Shown here: positions 44,101 through 49,984 of the stretch, piece after piece | Numbering within the stretch: the first letter of the stretch is position 1 | Layout of the letters: each line of letters opens with the position of its first letter | Assembly (NCBI GenBank): GCA_012934845.2 | Contig: WNNJ02000322.1 | Span: 124,001 to 188,000 of the forward strand | Length of the DNA stretch: 64,000 nt | Reading direction: 5' to 3' | Source of the DNA: Pomphorhynchus laevis | Taxonomy: Eukaryota > Acanthocephala > Palaeacanthocephala > Echinorhynchida > Pomphorhynchidae | Translations under genes and position numbers: made by a program | Notes under the pieces: generated by a model | Databases searched by the model: none | What the model saw: only the letters and a program-made list of their open reading frames with translations | What the model was told of the DNA's origin: nothing

Positions 44101-45328
44101 AGTCCGGATCTTTATTTAGCTATTTTGTACTGTTTTAAAGGAAACATATTACATCTAATACATTAATAAATATATTGATCCGTTATTTATAAATAATTAT
44201 TGGAACTAGATTAAAGGAAAGAGGAAATTATTTTCGATATTTCGCTAACTTCTGTTAGTATCTTCAGAAAATTACCCACTTCATAAAGATGTAATTTTCT
44301 GAAGATGCTAACATAAGTTAGCGAAATATCGAAAATAATTTCTTATTTCATTTGATCCAGCTTCAATAAATATTTATACGTAAGTATATTTTTTATATTT
44401 TTATATCTTCTTGTATTAATGGATATGTTTTAGATTTGACATCAGTAAGTTAAGTATAAAAGTTAGAAGCGAGTAACATCTAAACAATTTTCAAATTGTG
44501 CTAATATATATTATTTATCTGGTTTCAATTGATTTTATTTAAATTTTCAAAAGCAATATTTTAAAAATATTGTTAATCATATCAATTATGCTTATTTTAA
44601 AAGTTATTAATTAGTCGTTAATTTTTATTAGAGCGTATAAATATGTATTAAATATGTAATTATCATTATATAACATTAAATAATTATTTATTATAATTAT
44701 TAATTTTCTGACTAATCAAAATTTTATAATTTTAATTAATTTTTTAATAAATTAGTTGATTAATAATTAACCAAATAATTAATATTTTATTTAATTTTTA
44801 ACCAACATCAATATATTTTTCAATAACAAACTGTATTTAATTAAATATTGCAATTAAATATACTTTTTAATAACAGATAATAAAAACAAATTTAAAGAAT
44901 AATACAAAATCAAATGTCAGTTTTTATTAAATTTGATAACATACAGTATCATCGTAACTAATTTATAAATCAATAAGGATAACTAATTATCTACCCTGGA
45001 AGAATTTATTCACTAAAACTATTCCTTTTATTATTTTAGATATATGATATCATATTTTAAACAAGCTAAATATGTAAGCCCTAACTTTCGTTTAGAAAAT
45101 TATCGCCCTCCTGCGTTCTCAAATGGCCCGCAAAGAAAGGGCTATGACCTTGGACTAAAGCGAAATATAAAGGAATGCCTTGGAAAGTTGGACATTAGTC
45201 TTTTGCTTCCCCTAAAGACATGGTTTGATAAAAATGTTGCAACTCAAATTTACATATATTTTATTTGCAGGTCTGGCGACGGTATTCACTTTGAACCAAA
45301 ATTTCCGTCAATCGATTCTCAATTGTAA
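19874..45328 (+). CDS. ZDHHC2/15/20-like: DHHC palmitoyltransferase, ZDHHC2/15/20 type (nine coding exons)
   Basis: Transfers palmitate from palmitoyl-CoA to protein cysteines, in a four-pass membrane protein. Coding exons by my reading: 19,874-20,018; 20,077-20,103; 37,094-37,188; 38,783-38,903; 42,462-42,564; 42,610-42,734; 43,531-43,665; 45,096-45,222; 45,271-45,328. All introns are GT-AG, all phases match, and the sum is 936 nt, or 311 residues plus stop (animal relatives have about 335-365). TM1 is about residues 22-42 and TM2 about 58-78. The DHHC domain has C134, C137, HC at 147-148, C151, C154, D159-H-H-C162, C168, N173 and F177. TM3 and TM4 follow, then TTLE at 248-251 and a PaCCT-like NIKECLG. 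The start at 19,874 is in frame, and a second ATG at 19,928 is an alternative. A 2-codon upstream ORF begins at 19,869. Confidence 0.92.
20264..20484 (+). repeat. Short interspersed element S1, copy 1
   Basis: About 220 bp, 95% or more like 26,741-26,960 by eye. It begins near a small hairpin (TTTCGTC, CCCAA, GACGAAA) and ends GTACGTCACCG. It has no ORF and no poly-A, and I see no clear tRNA-type promoter boxes. Target duplication is not visible at this copy. Confidence 0.8.
20485..20769. other. AT-rich spacer
   Basis: Intron sequence between S1 and LINE-A copy 2. I see nothing recognisable. Confidence 0.5.
20840..23755 (-). pseudogene. LINE-A copy 2 ORF2: endonuclease plus reverse transcriptase
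   Basis: Starts at 23,755 ([20 protein letters not shown]). Endonuclease: [86 protein letters not shown] and [15 protein letters not shown] to 21,569, then from 21,734 [14 protein letters not shown] (catalytic YADD) and [17 protein letters not shown]. The C-terminal part runs down to about 20,840. At least four frame changes (near 23,500, 23,200, 21,700 and 21,240) break it. The conserved residues themselves are intact, so it is a recent copy. Confidence 0.9.
23760..25060 (-). pseudogene. LINE-A copy 2 ORF1: PHD-like finger, linker, RRM-like module
   Basis: Minus-strand frames give [20 protein letters not shown], then FTCGFCTS (PHD-like finger, about 24,960-24,830), a Ser/Thr/Pro-rich linker with an internal repeat ([19 protein letters not shown] and [19 protein letters not shown], seen better in copy 5), then [29 protein letters not shown] and [19 protein letters not shown]. 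The end overlaps the ORF2 ATG. Frame breaks are present in the finger region of both LINE-A copies. Confidence 0.7.
25090..25300 (-). repeat. LINE-A 5'-region tandem repeat, about 11 units of 19 bp
   Basis: Plus-strand unit GGAACTGACAGGAATATCT, ten exact or near-exact units plus a variant last unit. Copy 5 at 32,745-32,912 has nine. The period is not a multiple of three, so the long minus frame across it is not a protein. In position it resembles the tandem promoter monomers found in the 5' UTR of some LINEs. Confidence 0.9.
25521..26205. other. Spacer, no gene recognised
   Basis: 25,521-25,740 may be the extreme 5' end of LINE-A copy 2 (it has the near-repeat GACGGTCCTCGTAAGGAAG and GACGGTCCTAGTAAGGAAA). 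The rest is AT-rich intron sequence. Confidence 0.4.
26206..26655 (+). mobile_element. LINE-A copy 3, 3' end only
   Basis: The last 120 codons of ORF2 in broken frame ([20 protein letters not shown], then [18 protein letters not shown]) and the 3' UTR to AAATAAATTTTTG. Severely 5'-truncated insertion. Confidence 0.85.
26721..26977 (+). repeat. Short interspersed element S1, copy 2, with target-site duplication
   Basis: The element (26,741-26,960) is flanked by an exact 17-bp direct repeat TATATTGAATAAGAAGT (26,721-26,737 and 26,961-26,977). The flanks prove a mobile insertion. The length of the duplication fits LINE-type target-primed integration better than a cut-and-paste transposase. Confidence 0.88.
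26978..27649. other. Intron spacer, no gene recognised
   Basis: I see no ORF, repeat or element homologous to others in the window. Confidence 0.5.
27650..28345 (-). mobile_element. LINE-A copy 4, diverged 3' end
   Basis: ORF2 C-terminus (complement of [16 protein letters not shown] coding at about 28,030-28,080) and a 3' UTR whose hairpin is GCGTATCAGCCTCACGC, more diverged than the other copies. It ends exactly where LINE-B copy 3 begins. Confidence 0.8.
28346..31211 (-). mobile_element. LINE-B copy 3, 5'-truncated in the endonuclease
   Basis: A complete 3' UTR (GTGGCAAATGCGTGCCAGCG), RT and most of the endonuclease. Sequence match to copy 1 is very high along 9,400-12,060. It is cut at about 31,211 in the [18 protein letters not shown] region of the endonuclease. 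Confidence 0.9.
28392..31190 (-). pseudogene. LINE-B copy 3 ORF2
   Basis: Endonuclease: [15 protein letters not shown] and [14 protein letters not shown] (30,966-30,475). RT 30,369-29,329: [40 protein letters not shown], then from 29,260 [16 protein letters not shown] with YADD, and the C-terminus to 28,392. Note SLNLSSAFD, where the usual D of the first motif is N (the catalytic FD is still there). Several frameshifts. Confidence 0.85.
31212..32019. other. AT-rich spacer with a foldback fragment
   Basis: 31,385-31,470 is the right arm of the T-shaped foldback family in minus orientation (complement of CCTCCTGATAACTTCTAATT). 31,844-31,871 is a minus copy of the ACGTAGACTCAGTTAGCTGAT box. The remainder is plain AT-rich DNA. 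Confidence 0.6.
32020..32524 (-). mobile_element. LINE-B copy 4, diverged 3' end
   Basis: 3' UTR (AAATGCGTGTCGTCGCACGC) and the last part of ORF2 in broken frames ([20 protein letters not shown]). It abuts LINE-A copy 5. Confidence 0.8.
32745..32912 (+). repeat. LINE-A 5'-region tandem repeat, nine 19-bp units
   Basis: Unit ATTCCTGTCAGTTCCAGAT, the complement of the array at 25,090-25,300 but two units shorter. The last unit runs into the CGCTCGCTACGCTCGCGG hairpin present in both copies. Confidence 0.9.
32957..34244 (+). pseudogene. LINE-A copy 5 ORF1
   Basis: ATG at 32,957 ([14 protein letters not shown]), then in a nearby frame [20 protein letters not shown] (PHD-like finger start), a Ser-rich linker with the LHPSxKIISSxISD repeat twice, [28 protein letters not shown], and after a frame change [19 protein letters not shown] and [14 protein letters not shown]. 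The ORF2 ATG at 34,245 overlaps the end. It has several breaks, including a stop after HDK and a frame change near 33,955. Confidence 0.75.
34245..34567 (+). pseudogene. LINE-A copy 5 ORF2, endonuclease start
   Basis: 107 residues: [55 protein letters not shown], then a stop at the truncation point. It is the cleanest N-terminus of this endonuclease in the window. Confidence 0.85.
34568..34994. other. Spacer between LINE-A copies 5 and 6
   Basis: AT-rich. No ORF that I trust and no repeat relation seen. Confidence 0.5.
34995..36530 (-). mobile_element. LINE-A copy 6, RT and 3' end, rearranged 5' edge
   Basis: Covers RT to 3' UTR. At 36,480-36,530 a short stretch (complement of LSSIAH...) repeats sequence from 35,935-35,985, so its 5' edge is a duplication junction and not a plain truncation. 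Confidence 0.85.
35082..36501 (-). pseudogene. LINE-A copy 6 ORF2 remnant
   Basis: [40 protein letters not shown] and [18 protein letters not shown] (36,501-35,938), then [14 protein letters not shown] (35,962-35,633) and the C-terminus (35,567-35,082). Two frame changes. All RT catalytic residues that are covered are kept. Confidence 0.88.
36531..37093. other. AT-rich end of intron 2
   Basis: Contains short palindromes (GCACATATACATATGTGC near 36,625, a near-inverted TTAGACCCTATTGTTAAGGGTC at 36,529-36,551). I see no gene. Confidence 0.5.
37094..37188 (+). CDS. ZDHHC2/15/20-like: Acyltransferase exon 3
   Basis: Encodes [18 protein letters not shown] then [16 protein letters not shown]2 and the following loop. 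It aligns with the family pattern VxxLxxxHxLFxxxxWSYxxxxFxxPxxPxxE. Acceptor TTTTAG, donor GAG|GTAATT, phase 1 in and phase 0 out. Confidence 0.88.
37320..37405 (+). repeat. Short tandem repeat in intron 3
   Basis: About three and a half units of AAAAAAATTTGGTTTCTTTT-like sequence, period about 23-24 bp. Probably slippage. Confidence 0.7.
37470..37930 (+). mobile_element. CR1-like LINE 3' end (third relative of LINE-A/B)
   Basis: Frame 37,500-37,838 reads [20 protein letters not shown], then [20 protein letters not shown] and [20 protein letters not shown], the C-terminal domain of ORF2, with an open frame to its stop. The 3' UTR has the family hairpin-like AAGCACACAGTCTGTGTGC and GCCACATTAAA. 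Diverged enough from LINE-A and LINE-B to be a separate family. Confidence 0.82.
38001..38205. repeat. T-shaped foldback element FR, reference copy
   Basis: Outer arms: ATAATAAATA...TGTATTAGAATAAGA at 38,009-38,040 against the complement of TCTTATTCTGATACA and CTATTTATTA at 38,163-38,195. Inside are GAGGA/TCCTC and two hairpins: AAATACAT/ATGTATTT (38,063-38,085) and CTGCTATGTT/AACATAGCAG (38,093-38,142). No ORF. Related copies are at 40,655, 47,750, 54,230 and 54,530. Confidence 0.8.
38783..38903 (+). CDS. ZDHHC2/15/20-like: Acyltransferase exon 4
   Basis: Encodes [20 protein letters not shown], then [20 protein letters not shown]: the cytosolic stretch before the zinc-binding domain. The end matches the family pattern AxxLPxxxRTxxG just before the first zinc cysteines. 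Donor GTAAGT, phase 0 in, phase 1 out. Confidence 0.88.
39190..40602 (+). mobile_element. Penelope-like element, reverse transcriptase region (intron 4)
   Basis: Frames at 39,280-39,627, 39,677-39,958 and 39,991-40,602 give an N-terminal block ([20 protein letters not shown]), [16 protein letters not shown] (first catalytic Asp), [31 protein letters not shown] (the YxDD motif) and VYLDMNIKL. It looks like a PLE RT and lacks the RVT layout of LINEs. The GIY-YIG end is not attached. It is broken with about two breaks but otherwise well kept. It serves as the uninterrupted reference for the insertion site at 1.78/3.42 kb. Confidence 0.85.
40650..40870. repeat. Foldback element FR, copy
   Basis: Same layout as 38,001-38,205 including ATACTTTGCATTAGAATAAG, AAATACATCATTAGCATG and ATTCTGATACAACGTCTGCT. 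The second internal hairpin has decayed (CTGCCATTTAGG against GCAAAACAG). Confidence 0.78.
40871..42461. other. AT-rich rest of intron 4
   Basis: Contains the 27-bp hairpin at 41,573-41,631 and one ACGTAGACTCAATTAACTG box at 41,731. I see no gene. Confidence 0.5.
41573..41631. repeat. 27-bp-arm hairpin
   Basis: Arms 41,573-41,599 and 41,605-41,631 are reverse complements with one mismatch and a 5-base loop CTTCA. Confidence 0.85.
42462..42734 (+). CDS. ZDHHC2/15/20-like: Acyltransferase exons 5 and 6 (DHHC zinc domain and TM3)
   Basis: Exon 5 (42,462-42,564): [20 protein letters not shown], then [15 protein letters not shown] 45-bp intron (42,565-42,609, GTAAGC...TTTAG) splits the Trp codon. 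Exon 6 (42,610-42,734): [20 protein letters not shown], then [20 protein letters not shown]. The catalytic Cys is C162. All zinc ligands of the family pattern are present. WLNRCVS replaces the usual WVNNCVG/IG. Confidence 0.95.
42735..43530. other. Acyltransferase intron 6
   Basis: 796 bp, AT-rich, GTAGGT donor. Holds a 22-bp-arm hairpin at 43,287-43,308/43,316-43,337 (loop CTGATAC, two mismatches). Confidence 0.75.
43531..43665 (+). CDS. ZDHHC2/15/20-like: Acyltransferase exon 7
   Basis: Encodes [20 protein letters not shown], then [20 protein letters not shown] and RTTL: lumenal loop, TM4 and the start of the TTxE motif, as in relatives (xxLLFxYHxxLVxKNxTTLE). Phase 1 in and out. Confidence 0.9.
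44175..44375. repeat. Foldback element, copy 2 (intron 7)
   Basis: Same arms as 19,385-19,605 (ATTATTTTCGATATTTCGCT and complement). The centre is a further inverted pair, CTTCAGAAAATTAC and GTAATTTTCTGAAG, so the copy is almost completely palindromic. Confidence 0.78.
45096..45328 (+). CDS. ZDHHC2/15/20-like: Acyltransferase exons 8 and 9
   Basis: Exon 8 starts at 45,096 (TTTAG|AA), completing the Glu of [24 protein letters not shown], then [20 protein letters not shown]. The 48-bp intron 45,223-45,270 splits a Trp codon. Exon 9 reads [18 protein letters not shown] and stop. Relatives have LPIxSSxGDGxxFxxR here. The upstream ATG at 45,044 is open but lies in intron 7 and breaks the homology, so I do not use it. 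Confidence 0.88.
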
Positions 45329-45527
45329 AGACAAAAGTTCAATCCTCTCGAGTTTTATTTTCTGCAGCTTTTGTATACAGAATTTTTTTAGAATATCGGT
45401 GAAAACGATTATTTTGCTTATATAAATATTTTCACGTTGTAACTTTTAATTACGTAACTTTTGATTTATGCATTACTTTCCCGCTAGGTGATCTTTAAGT
45501 GCGTCTTTAAATATTTTAGATTTATAG
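45329..45527 (+). other. Short gap between the two host genes
   Basis: 199 bp from the acyltransferase stop to the eL31 ATG. It must contain the 3' UTR of the first gene and the 5' UTR and promoter (or a trans-splice site) of the second. TTTTAG at 45,514-45,519 and TTTATAG directly against the ATG are acceptor-like. No clear AATAAA is seen. Confidence 0.6.
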
Positions 45528-45757
45528 ATGAGTCCAAAAATTCGAGCTGCAAACAAAAAAGCTAAAGCTTCGTCAGATGACCCAGCAACGTGGAATTGCA
45601 CTATTAACATGCACAAACGCATCCATGGAGTAGGGTTTAAGCGAAGAGCCCCACAGGCCATTAAGGAAATCAAAAAGTTTGCCAAGATGATTGCGCGAAC
45701 TGAAGATGTTCGTGTTGATACCGATCTCAACAAATACATTTGGTCGAAGGGAGTAAA
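45528..45757 (+). CDS. RpL31: eL31 coding exon 1
   Basis: Codons 1-76 and two bases of codon 77. The block INMHKRIHGVGFKRRAPQAI is the family signature. A possible 5' UTR acceptor lies just upstream of the ATG. Confidence 0.9.
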
Positions 45758-47546
45758 GTAAGCTAGTTTGCTAATGCGTAGTTTTTATTATGATTTTTTT
45801 CATTATCAATCAATATCAACTAAGAAGCTAAAAAAACAGATATCCCGTTGGAGCATGATAATCCGTAGTGTCGTCATTTCAAATCAAAACAGGGATAATC
45901 CTTCATGTCTGTACAACATGGCTTTTAATCTAATTTTTTCATCTTGTGTTTTATCTTTAATCGAACCGTCGACGATTGTGATTGTCATTATTAGCATATT
46001 ATCATATTGGGAAAATATATATTTTGATGTTAATATAACATTGAAATAGCTTCAGCACGTTACGTGCTGAAGCTATTCGTGCACCACTTCAGGACAGGAA
46101 AATAACAGAAGCTTTGACTCAATTCGAATCAACGCTCCTGTTATTCTAGCAAGACGGAGTGATGATTCGTTAATCAGCAATATATTTTAGTTTAAGATTA
46201 AATAATGTACAGATCTATTTGCAATTGTATCTATTATTTTTCGAATAATAGCTTCAATATATTTAAGCTGCTATCTAAAGTGATTGCACATTGTAAATTT
46301 ATTTACTCAATTAGTCAACATGCTAACTCTTCTTTATTTTAAACATTCTGTAACTTGAATTATCTTTTTTTGTCAAGACAACTGCGGTATCACATTTTTG
46401 AATTTGTAATTTAACGGTTTTATCATTCTGACCTGAAAAATCCATTCAACCAATTAAATGAATTATTTTAATTTAAAAAATAAAATTAAATATTTTTAAT
46501 TAAATATTTTGAAAAGTAATTTGAAATGCAATGTTAATTAGCTAATTAACGTTCAAAATTTAAAAGGTTTAACTCAATTTATTATAAATTTAATTATTAG
46601 TTAAATATAAAGTTAATTAACTTTAATTATTTGGTTAATTAACTTATAAATTCTTCGGGTTGTGGCACAATATTATCCTCACAGGTATTGTTCCTATTCT
46701 TAAAACAGCAGGACGCTACTAATCGGTCTGGGTGGGTCTCATCAGCTGCTGACCCAGACCTACATTTCACGTTTCGACCCTTATTATCGGCTTTCTCCGT
46801 ACACTGATGCTGATCGGATTTGAACTCAGGACGTCTGTATCTTGATTCAACGCTACATCTACTTGGCTGGCTGCTCCAGTTGTGTAGATATACATTGTTG
46901 TATATTACTTTCAGTAGGGGATCGTATTCTAACGATCTATTAGAAACCTACCTAGTTGTGTGATGCATAAATTTTATTTAAAATGATTTAAATAAACTCA
47001 AATAGGTTTCGTAAATAGTGTTAAAGATAGAAGTTTATTCACAGAAAATAAAATTTAAAATAGATACTTTTTAAGAACCGAAAAAAGTTTATGAAAGTTA
47101 CAATAATAAGAGTTCGACAATAACAAAATTATAATTTTAATTGATAAATTTTATTTAAAATGATTTAAATAAACTCAAATAGGTTTCGTAAATAGTGTTA
47201 AAGTTTAGTTATGATATTTTTAGGTCTTTAATGATATACTCAAAGGATTTTTATCTTCGTTCAACGTTTTTGTTAGTCAATCAAAAAACGTTTTATTGAA
47301 TATATTTAATCTACGAGGCCGGTTCGTTTTTTAATAAAAATATCAATTTGCCATTTTGCCTATAAATTCACTATAAAGTTAAGTTTGCTATAATTTAGCC
47401 ATGTCCCGTTTCGTTTACGTCTTCGACTTGAAAAGCGGCGCAATGAAGACAAGGAATCTATACATAAAATGTATACAGTTGCATATCATGTTCCGGCTAC
47501 CGCTCTGTCATTAAAGGAACCAACTACCAAAACCTTAAATAAATAA
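45528..47546 (+). CDS. RpL31: Ribosomal protein eL31 (RPL31), two coding exons, divergent
   Basis: Component of the large ribosomal subunit near the exit tunnel. Exon 1 (45,528-45,757) reads CTINMHKRIHGVGFKRRAPQ, then AIKEIKKFAKMIARTEDVRV and DTDLNKYIWSKGV. Donor GTAAGC in phase 2. Intron of 1,641 bp. Exon 2 (47,399-47,546) reads HVPFRLRLRLEKRRNEDKES, then IHKMYTVAYHVPATALSLKE and ends TKTLNK. 125 residues, the usual eL31 length. Many normally fixed positions differ: the N-terminus is unusual, MGTPDVRID is ARTEDVRVD, and the LVTYV strand is VAYHV. The intron and the intact frame argue against a processed pseudogene. Confidence 0.9.
46045..46077. repeat. Perfect palindrome, 16-bp arms
   Basis: AATAGCTTCAGCACGT and its complement separated by one base. 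It would extrude as a hairpin. Neighbouring bases (CAGGACAGGAAAATAACAG, CTGTTATTCTAGC) extend an irregular dyad. Confidence 0.85.
46640..46965 (-). mobile_element. tRNA-derived SINE with hammerhead-like core, copy 1
   Basis: On the minus strand: a tRNA-like part with A-box-like CAGCCAAGTAGATG and B box GAGTTCAAATCC (about 46,815-46,890), then GGGTCGAAACGTGAAATGTA and CAGCAGCTGATGAGACCC, then a 3' end with GAGGATAATATTGTGCCAC. Shared over about 310 bp with 61,490-61,795. No ORF. Inserted in the eL31 intron. Confidence 0.75.
47399..47546 (+). CDS. RpL31: eL31 coding exon 2
   Basis: Acceptor AATTTAG|C. Completes codon 77 (Asn) and reads the C-terminal half with the RLRLRLEKRRNEDKES strand, ending at TAA 47,544-47,546. 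Confidence 0.9.
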
Positions 47547-47749
47547 ATTATGTCTACCTTACTTTTTTATTTCAATGTACTTATATTTTTATGCAAATGG
47601 GCAACTTGCGAATGCTATCTATAAAATTATTCAAATAAGCTTTAAGAATAAATATCATTACAGATTATGTTAGCGTCTAAGATACAGGTTCCGGCTAAAA
47701 TACAATTATCATATGTATTTAATATACACTTATTAGGTACATATAAACA
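47547..47749. other. eL31 3' flank
   Basis: Probable 3' UTR and downstream sequence. An AATAAA-like signal overlaps the stop codon region. Nothing else seen. Confidence 0.5.
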
Positions 47750-47990
47750 TCGCGGTATCTTATATCCTTAATTTGGCAATCGGATATTTAATGTCAGAGA
47801 ATAAAATAATTAGATAATCCAATTACTTCAGAGAAAATACAGTATTGACACCGATGCTATAATTGGTTTGGGAACCAATTATAGCATCGGAATAATTATT
47901 ATATTATGATTATCACAATATTATAGGAACGGAGGGGGGGGGTCGAAATCTGATAACACAACAGTTCATCAAGATTACATATGAACTAAT
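47750..47990. repeat. Foldback element FR, variant copy
   Basis: FR features (GATATTTAATG...GTCGAAATCTGATAACACA...AGTTCATC) with a perfect inner palindrome: arms CCGATGCTATAATTGGTT and complement (47,851-47,868 and 47,873-47,890), loop TGGG. A run of nine or more G lies at about 47,932-47,941. Confidence 0.65.
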
Positions 47991-48194
47991 ATCAATGAAT
48001 CAATTCGTAAATTGAGTTATATTTACTTTTTTAAATTTATATACGGGTACATTTTTTACTGATCTGGTTTTATTATTCAAATACATGCCACAGTCAAAAG
48101 GCTATTCAGAAATAGTTCAAAAGACAAAAAAGGCAAATAGTAAGTAAATAGCTATATTCAGCAGAGCTGCTGAATGGCGGCATTGTTCACGTAT

Positions 48195-48434
48195 TCATTT
48201 ACAGCATCGTGATTTAAGCGTGATCAAGCTTAGAGCAGCAACGACATCCTCATGCAGAAAATTCCCCATGTTAATTCCCCTCATCGACAGTCTGAATATT
48301 TTCGGTAATCTGCCAAATCGAGATTTATACAAAACTCTACAATGTCCCCGCAATTTACTTACCCGACTAGTGATTACATTGGTGGGATAGCCCACTGAAC
48401 TATTCGACATATGCCATATACAATGCATTTTCAA
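48195..48434 (-). CDS. Unrecognised small ORF
   Basis: 79 codons in a locally GC-richer patch. Contains VSKLRGHCRVLYKSRFGRLP and ISMG-like GINMGNFLHEDVVAALSL. It could be an exon or a transposon fragment. I recognise no family, and the ATG has no particular support. Confidence 0.25.
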   Translation of the reverse strand: MKMHCIWHMSNSSVGYPTNVITSRVSKLRGHCRVLYKSRFGRLPKIFRLSMRGINMGNFLHEDVVAALSLITLKSRCCK

Positions 48435-48499
48435 AGTTATGAACCCTCACATACCGACAACATTGCAATACCAAAAACTTATTAAACACACAATATTTT

Positions 48500-48910
48500 T
48501 TATTTTCAAAAGATTCGTTTCAAACAAAAAAAACATGAAATACTTCAAATATTGTTTTGTATAATAGTAAAATACCGAAGTTATACAAGATTTTGACAAA
48601 ATTACTGAAGTAATTTTATTTCAGAAAAATTATGAAAGAAAAAGAAAAATTATTACAGAAGTAACTTGATTATCGGCAAATCACACAAACTATCACACTA
48701 TTACTATTAATCATAATAAATAAACTTACTGTCTTTTGAAAATTCACACTCTCTGATATGAAATATCGTATAACACTAATGTCAGATTGTAACAGATCAG
48801 ATATTTGGCTAATTTCTATTAGCCCAACATTTATCAGAAAATTACTGAAGTAATTTTATTCCAGAAAAATTATGAAATTACAGAACTTGATTGTCGGCAA
48901 TTAACACAGC
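48500..48910 (+). repeat. PLE-2 fragment and a local direct repeat
   Basis: 48,500-48,600 repeats the PLE-2 stretch at 49,265-49,345. AAAATTACTGAAGTAATTTT begins two related blocks at about 48,597 and 48,838. Fossil sequence. Confidence 0.6.
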
Positions 48911-48949
48911 GGTTAAGGCACATTAGTGAACAAATGAAATTTTAAAAAC

Positions 48950-49700
48950 ATTCGTTTATTACAAAATTTTAAATAATTGAAATATTGTGTCGTGGAATAC
49001 CGATGTCTCAACATCTTGGAAAATTACTGCTGCAATTCTTTGCTTTTACGAAATGAGATGATTGTTTCCGATATAAATGAACGTGAAACAAATAATAAGA
49101 TAATACGAATTGTATTAAATAAAAACGGTTTTTCATCATGGGCAATTAAAAAGGCTTTCTACAATAGTACCAAAACTAATAAAGCAAGTTGTTTTTGTTC
49201 CAGAACGAAACAATAAATACATAGGATTACCATTTATAAATAATTTTTGGAATATTAAGTTAAAAAGATTTGTTTCAAACAATAAAGCATTAAATACTTC
49301 AAATATTGTTTTGTATAATAGTAAAATACCGAAGTTACACAACATTTTGAGCCAAACGTGATAATGATGGAGTTGCTTATAAAATTTCTTGTTTAGAATG
49401 CGATAAAATATATGTGGTTCAAACAAGCCAACCATTAGAGACTAGATTGAAACAACACAAATACACACTCAAAAAGGGCCTAAGTAGCGCTATTGTAGAC
49501 CATAGTTTAAATTTAGATCACAATATCGACTACAATAATAATGTTGTTTTAGCAAAAGAAACCAATTGTTTAAATATAAAAATTCTTGAGGCTTATTACA
49601 TTCATAAAAACTCCAATATTATTATGTTGAATAATAAACCTGGTGTAACGTTAAATACTTTTGTAAAGATGTTGTATACGATTATTTTGTTTAAATAATA
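48950..49700 (+). mobile_element. Penelope-like element 2, C-terminal part with GIY-YIG domain
   Basis: Reading across frames: a linker with VPERNNKYIGLPFINNFWN, then DNDGVAYKISCLECDKIYVV and QTSQPLETRLKQHK, HSLNLDHNIDYNNN and KILEAYYIHKNSN. This is the GIY-YIG endonuclease order (GVAY; C..C; YVVQT; R..QH; E in EAYYI). It is a different family from the PLE at 39.2 kb. Fossil with about two breaks. The catalytic Glu-like position in EAYY is kept. Confidence 0.78.
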
Positions 49701-49984
49701 TTTCCTTTTTTGTTTTTATACTTTATTTAATTTTTCTAGTACTTTTAATTATTATTTTTTCATTTTTCTAATTTTTTCAAATTATTTATTTTGAATAAAA
49801 ATATTATTGCTATTATTTTTGTTTCTAAACTATTTTGAATCATTCTTTTTTATTGCGTTTTGTGTAATCTATGTAATAATCTCTAATTACATTATATAAT
49901 ATATTATAATATAATGTATATTCGTTCCAATAAAATGGCAAGCTCATGTATATTTTGGCCAACACGTCAAATTGCTAACTGTTG
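49701..49984. other. AT-rich spacer
   Basis: Low-complexity T-rich sequence after the PLE. Nothing recognised. Confidence 0.5.

Larger units (their letters stand above)
45758..47398 (+). other. eL31 intron
   Basis: 1,641 bp. It carries the perfect palindrome at 46,045-46,077 and a SINE at 46,640-46,965. Otherwise AT-rich. Confidence 0.8.

Noticed and set aside
45044-45328. Separate 94-codon gene starting at 45,044
   Set aside because: Its first 17 codons lie in intron 7. From 45,096 it is exon 8 of the acyltransferase and continues the TTLE motif.
45528-45761. eL31 as a truncated processed pseudogene
   Set aside because: A phase-matched second exon at 47,399-47,546 completes the protein, and intron-containing genes are not processed copies.
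46800-46890. Functional tRNA gene
   Set aside because: A and B boxes are present but no cloverleaf with acceptor pairing can be drawn, and the sequence is part of a dispersed SINE.
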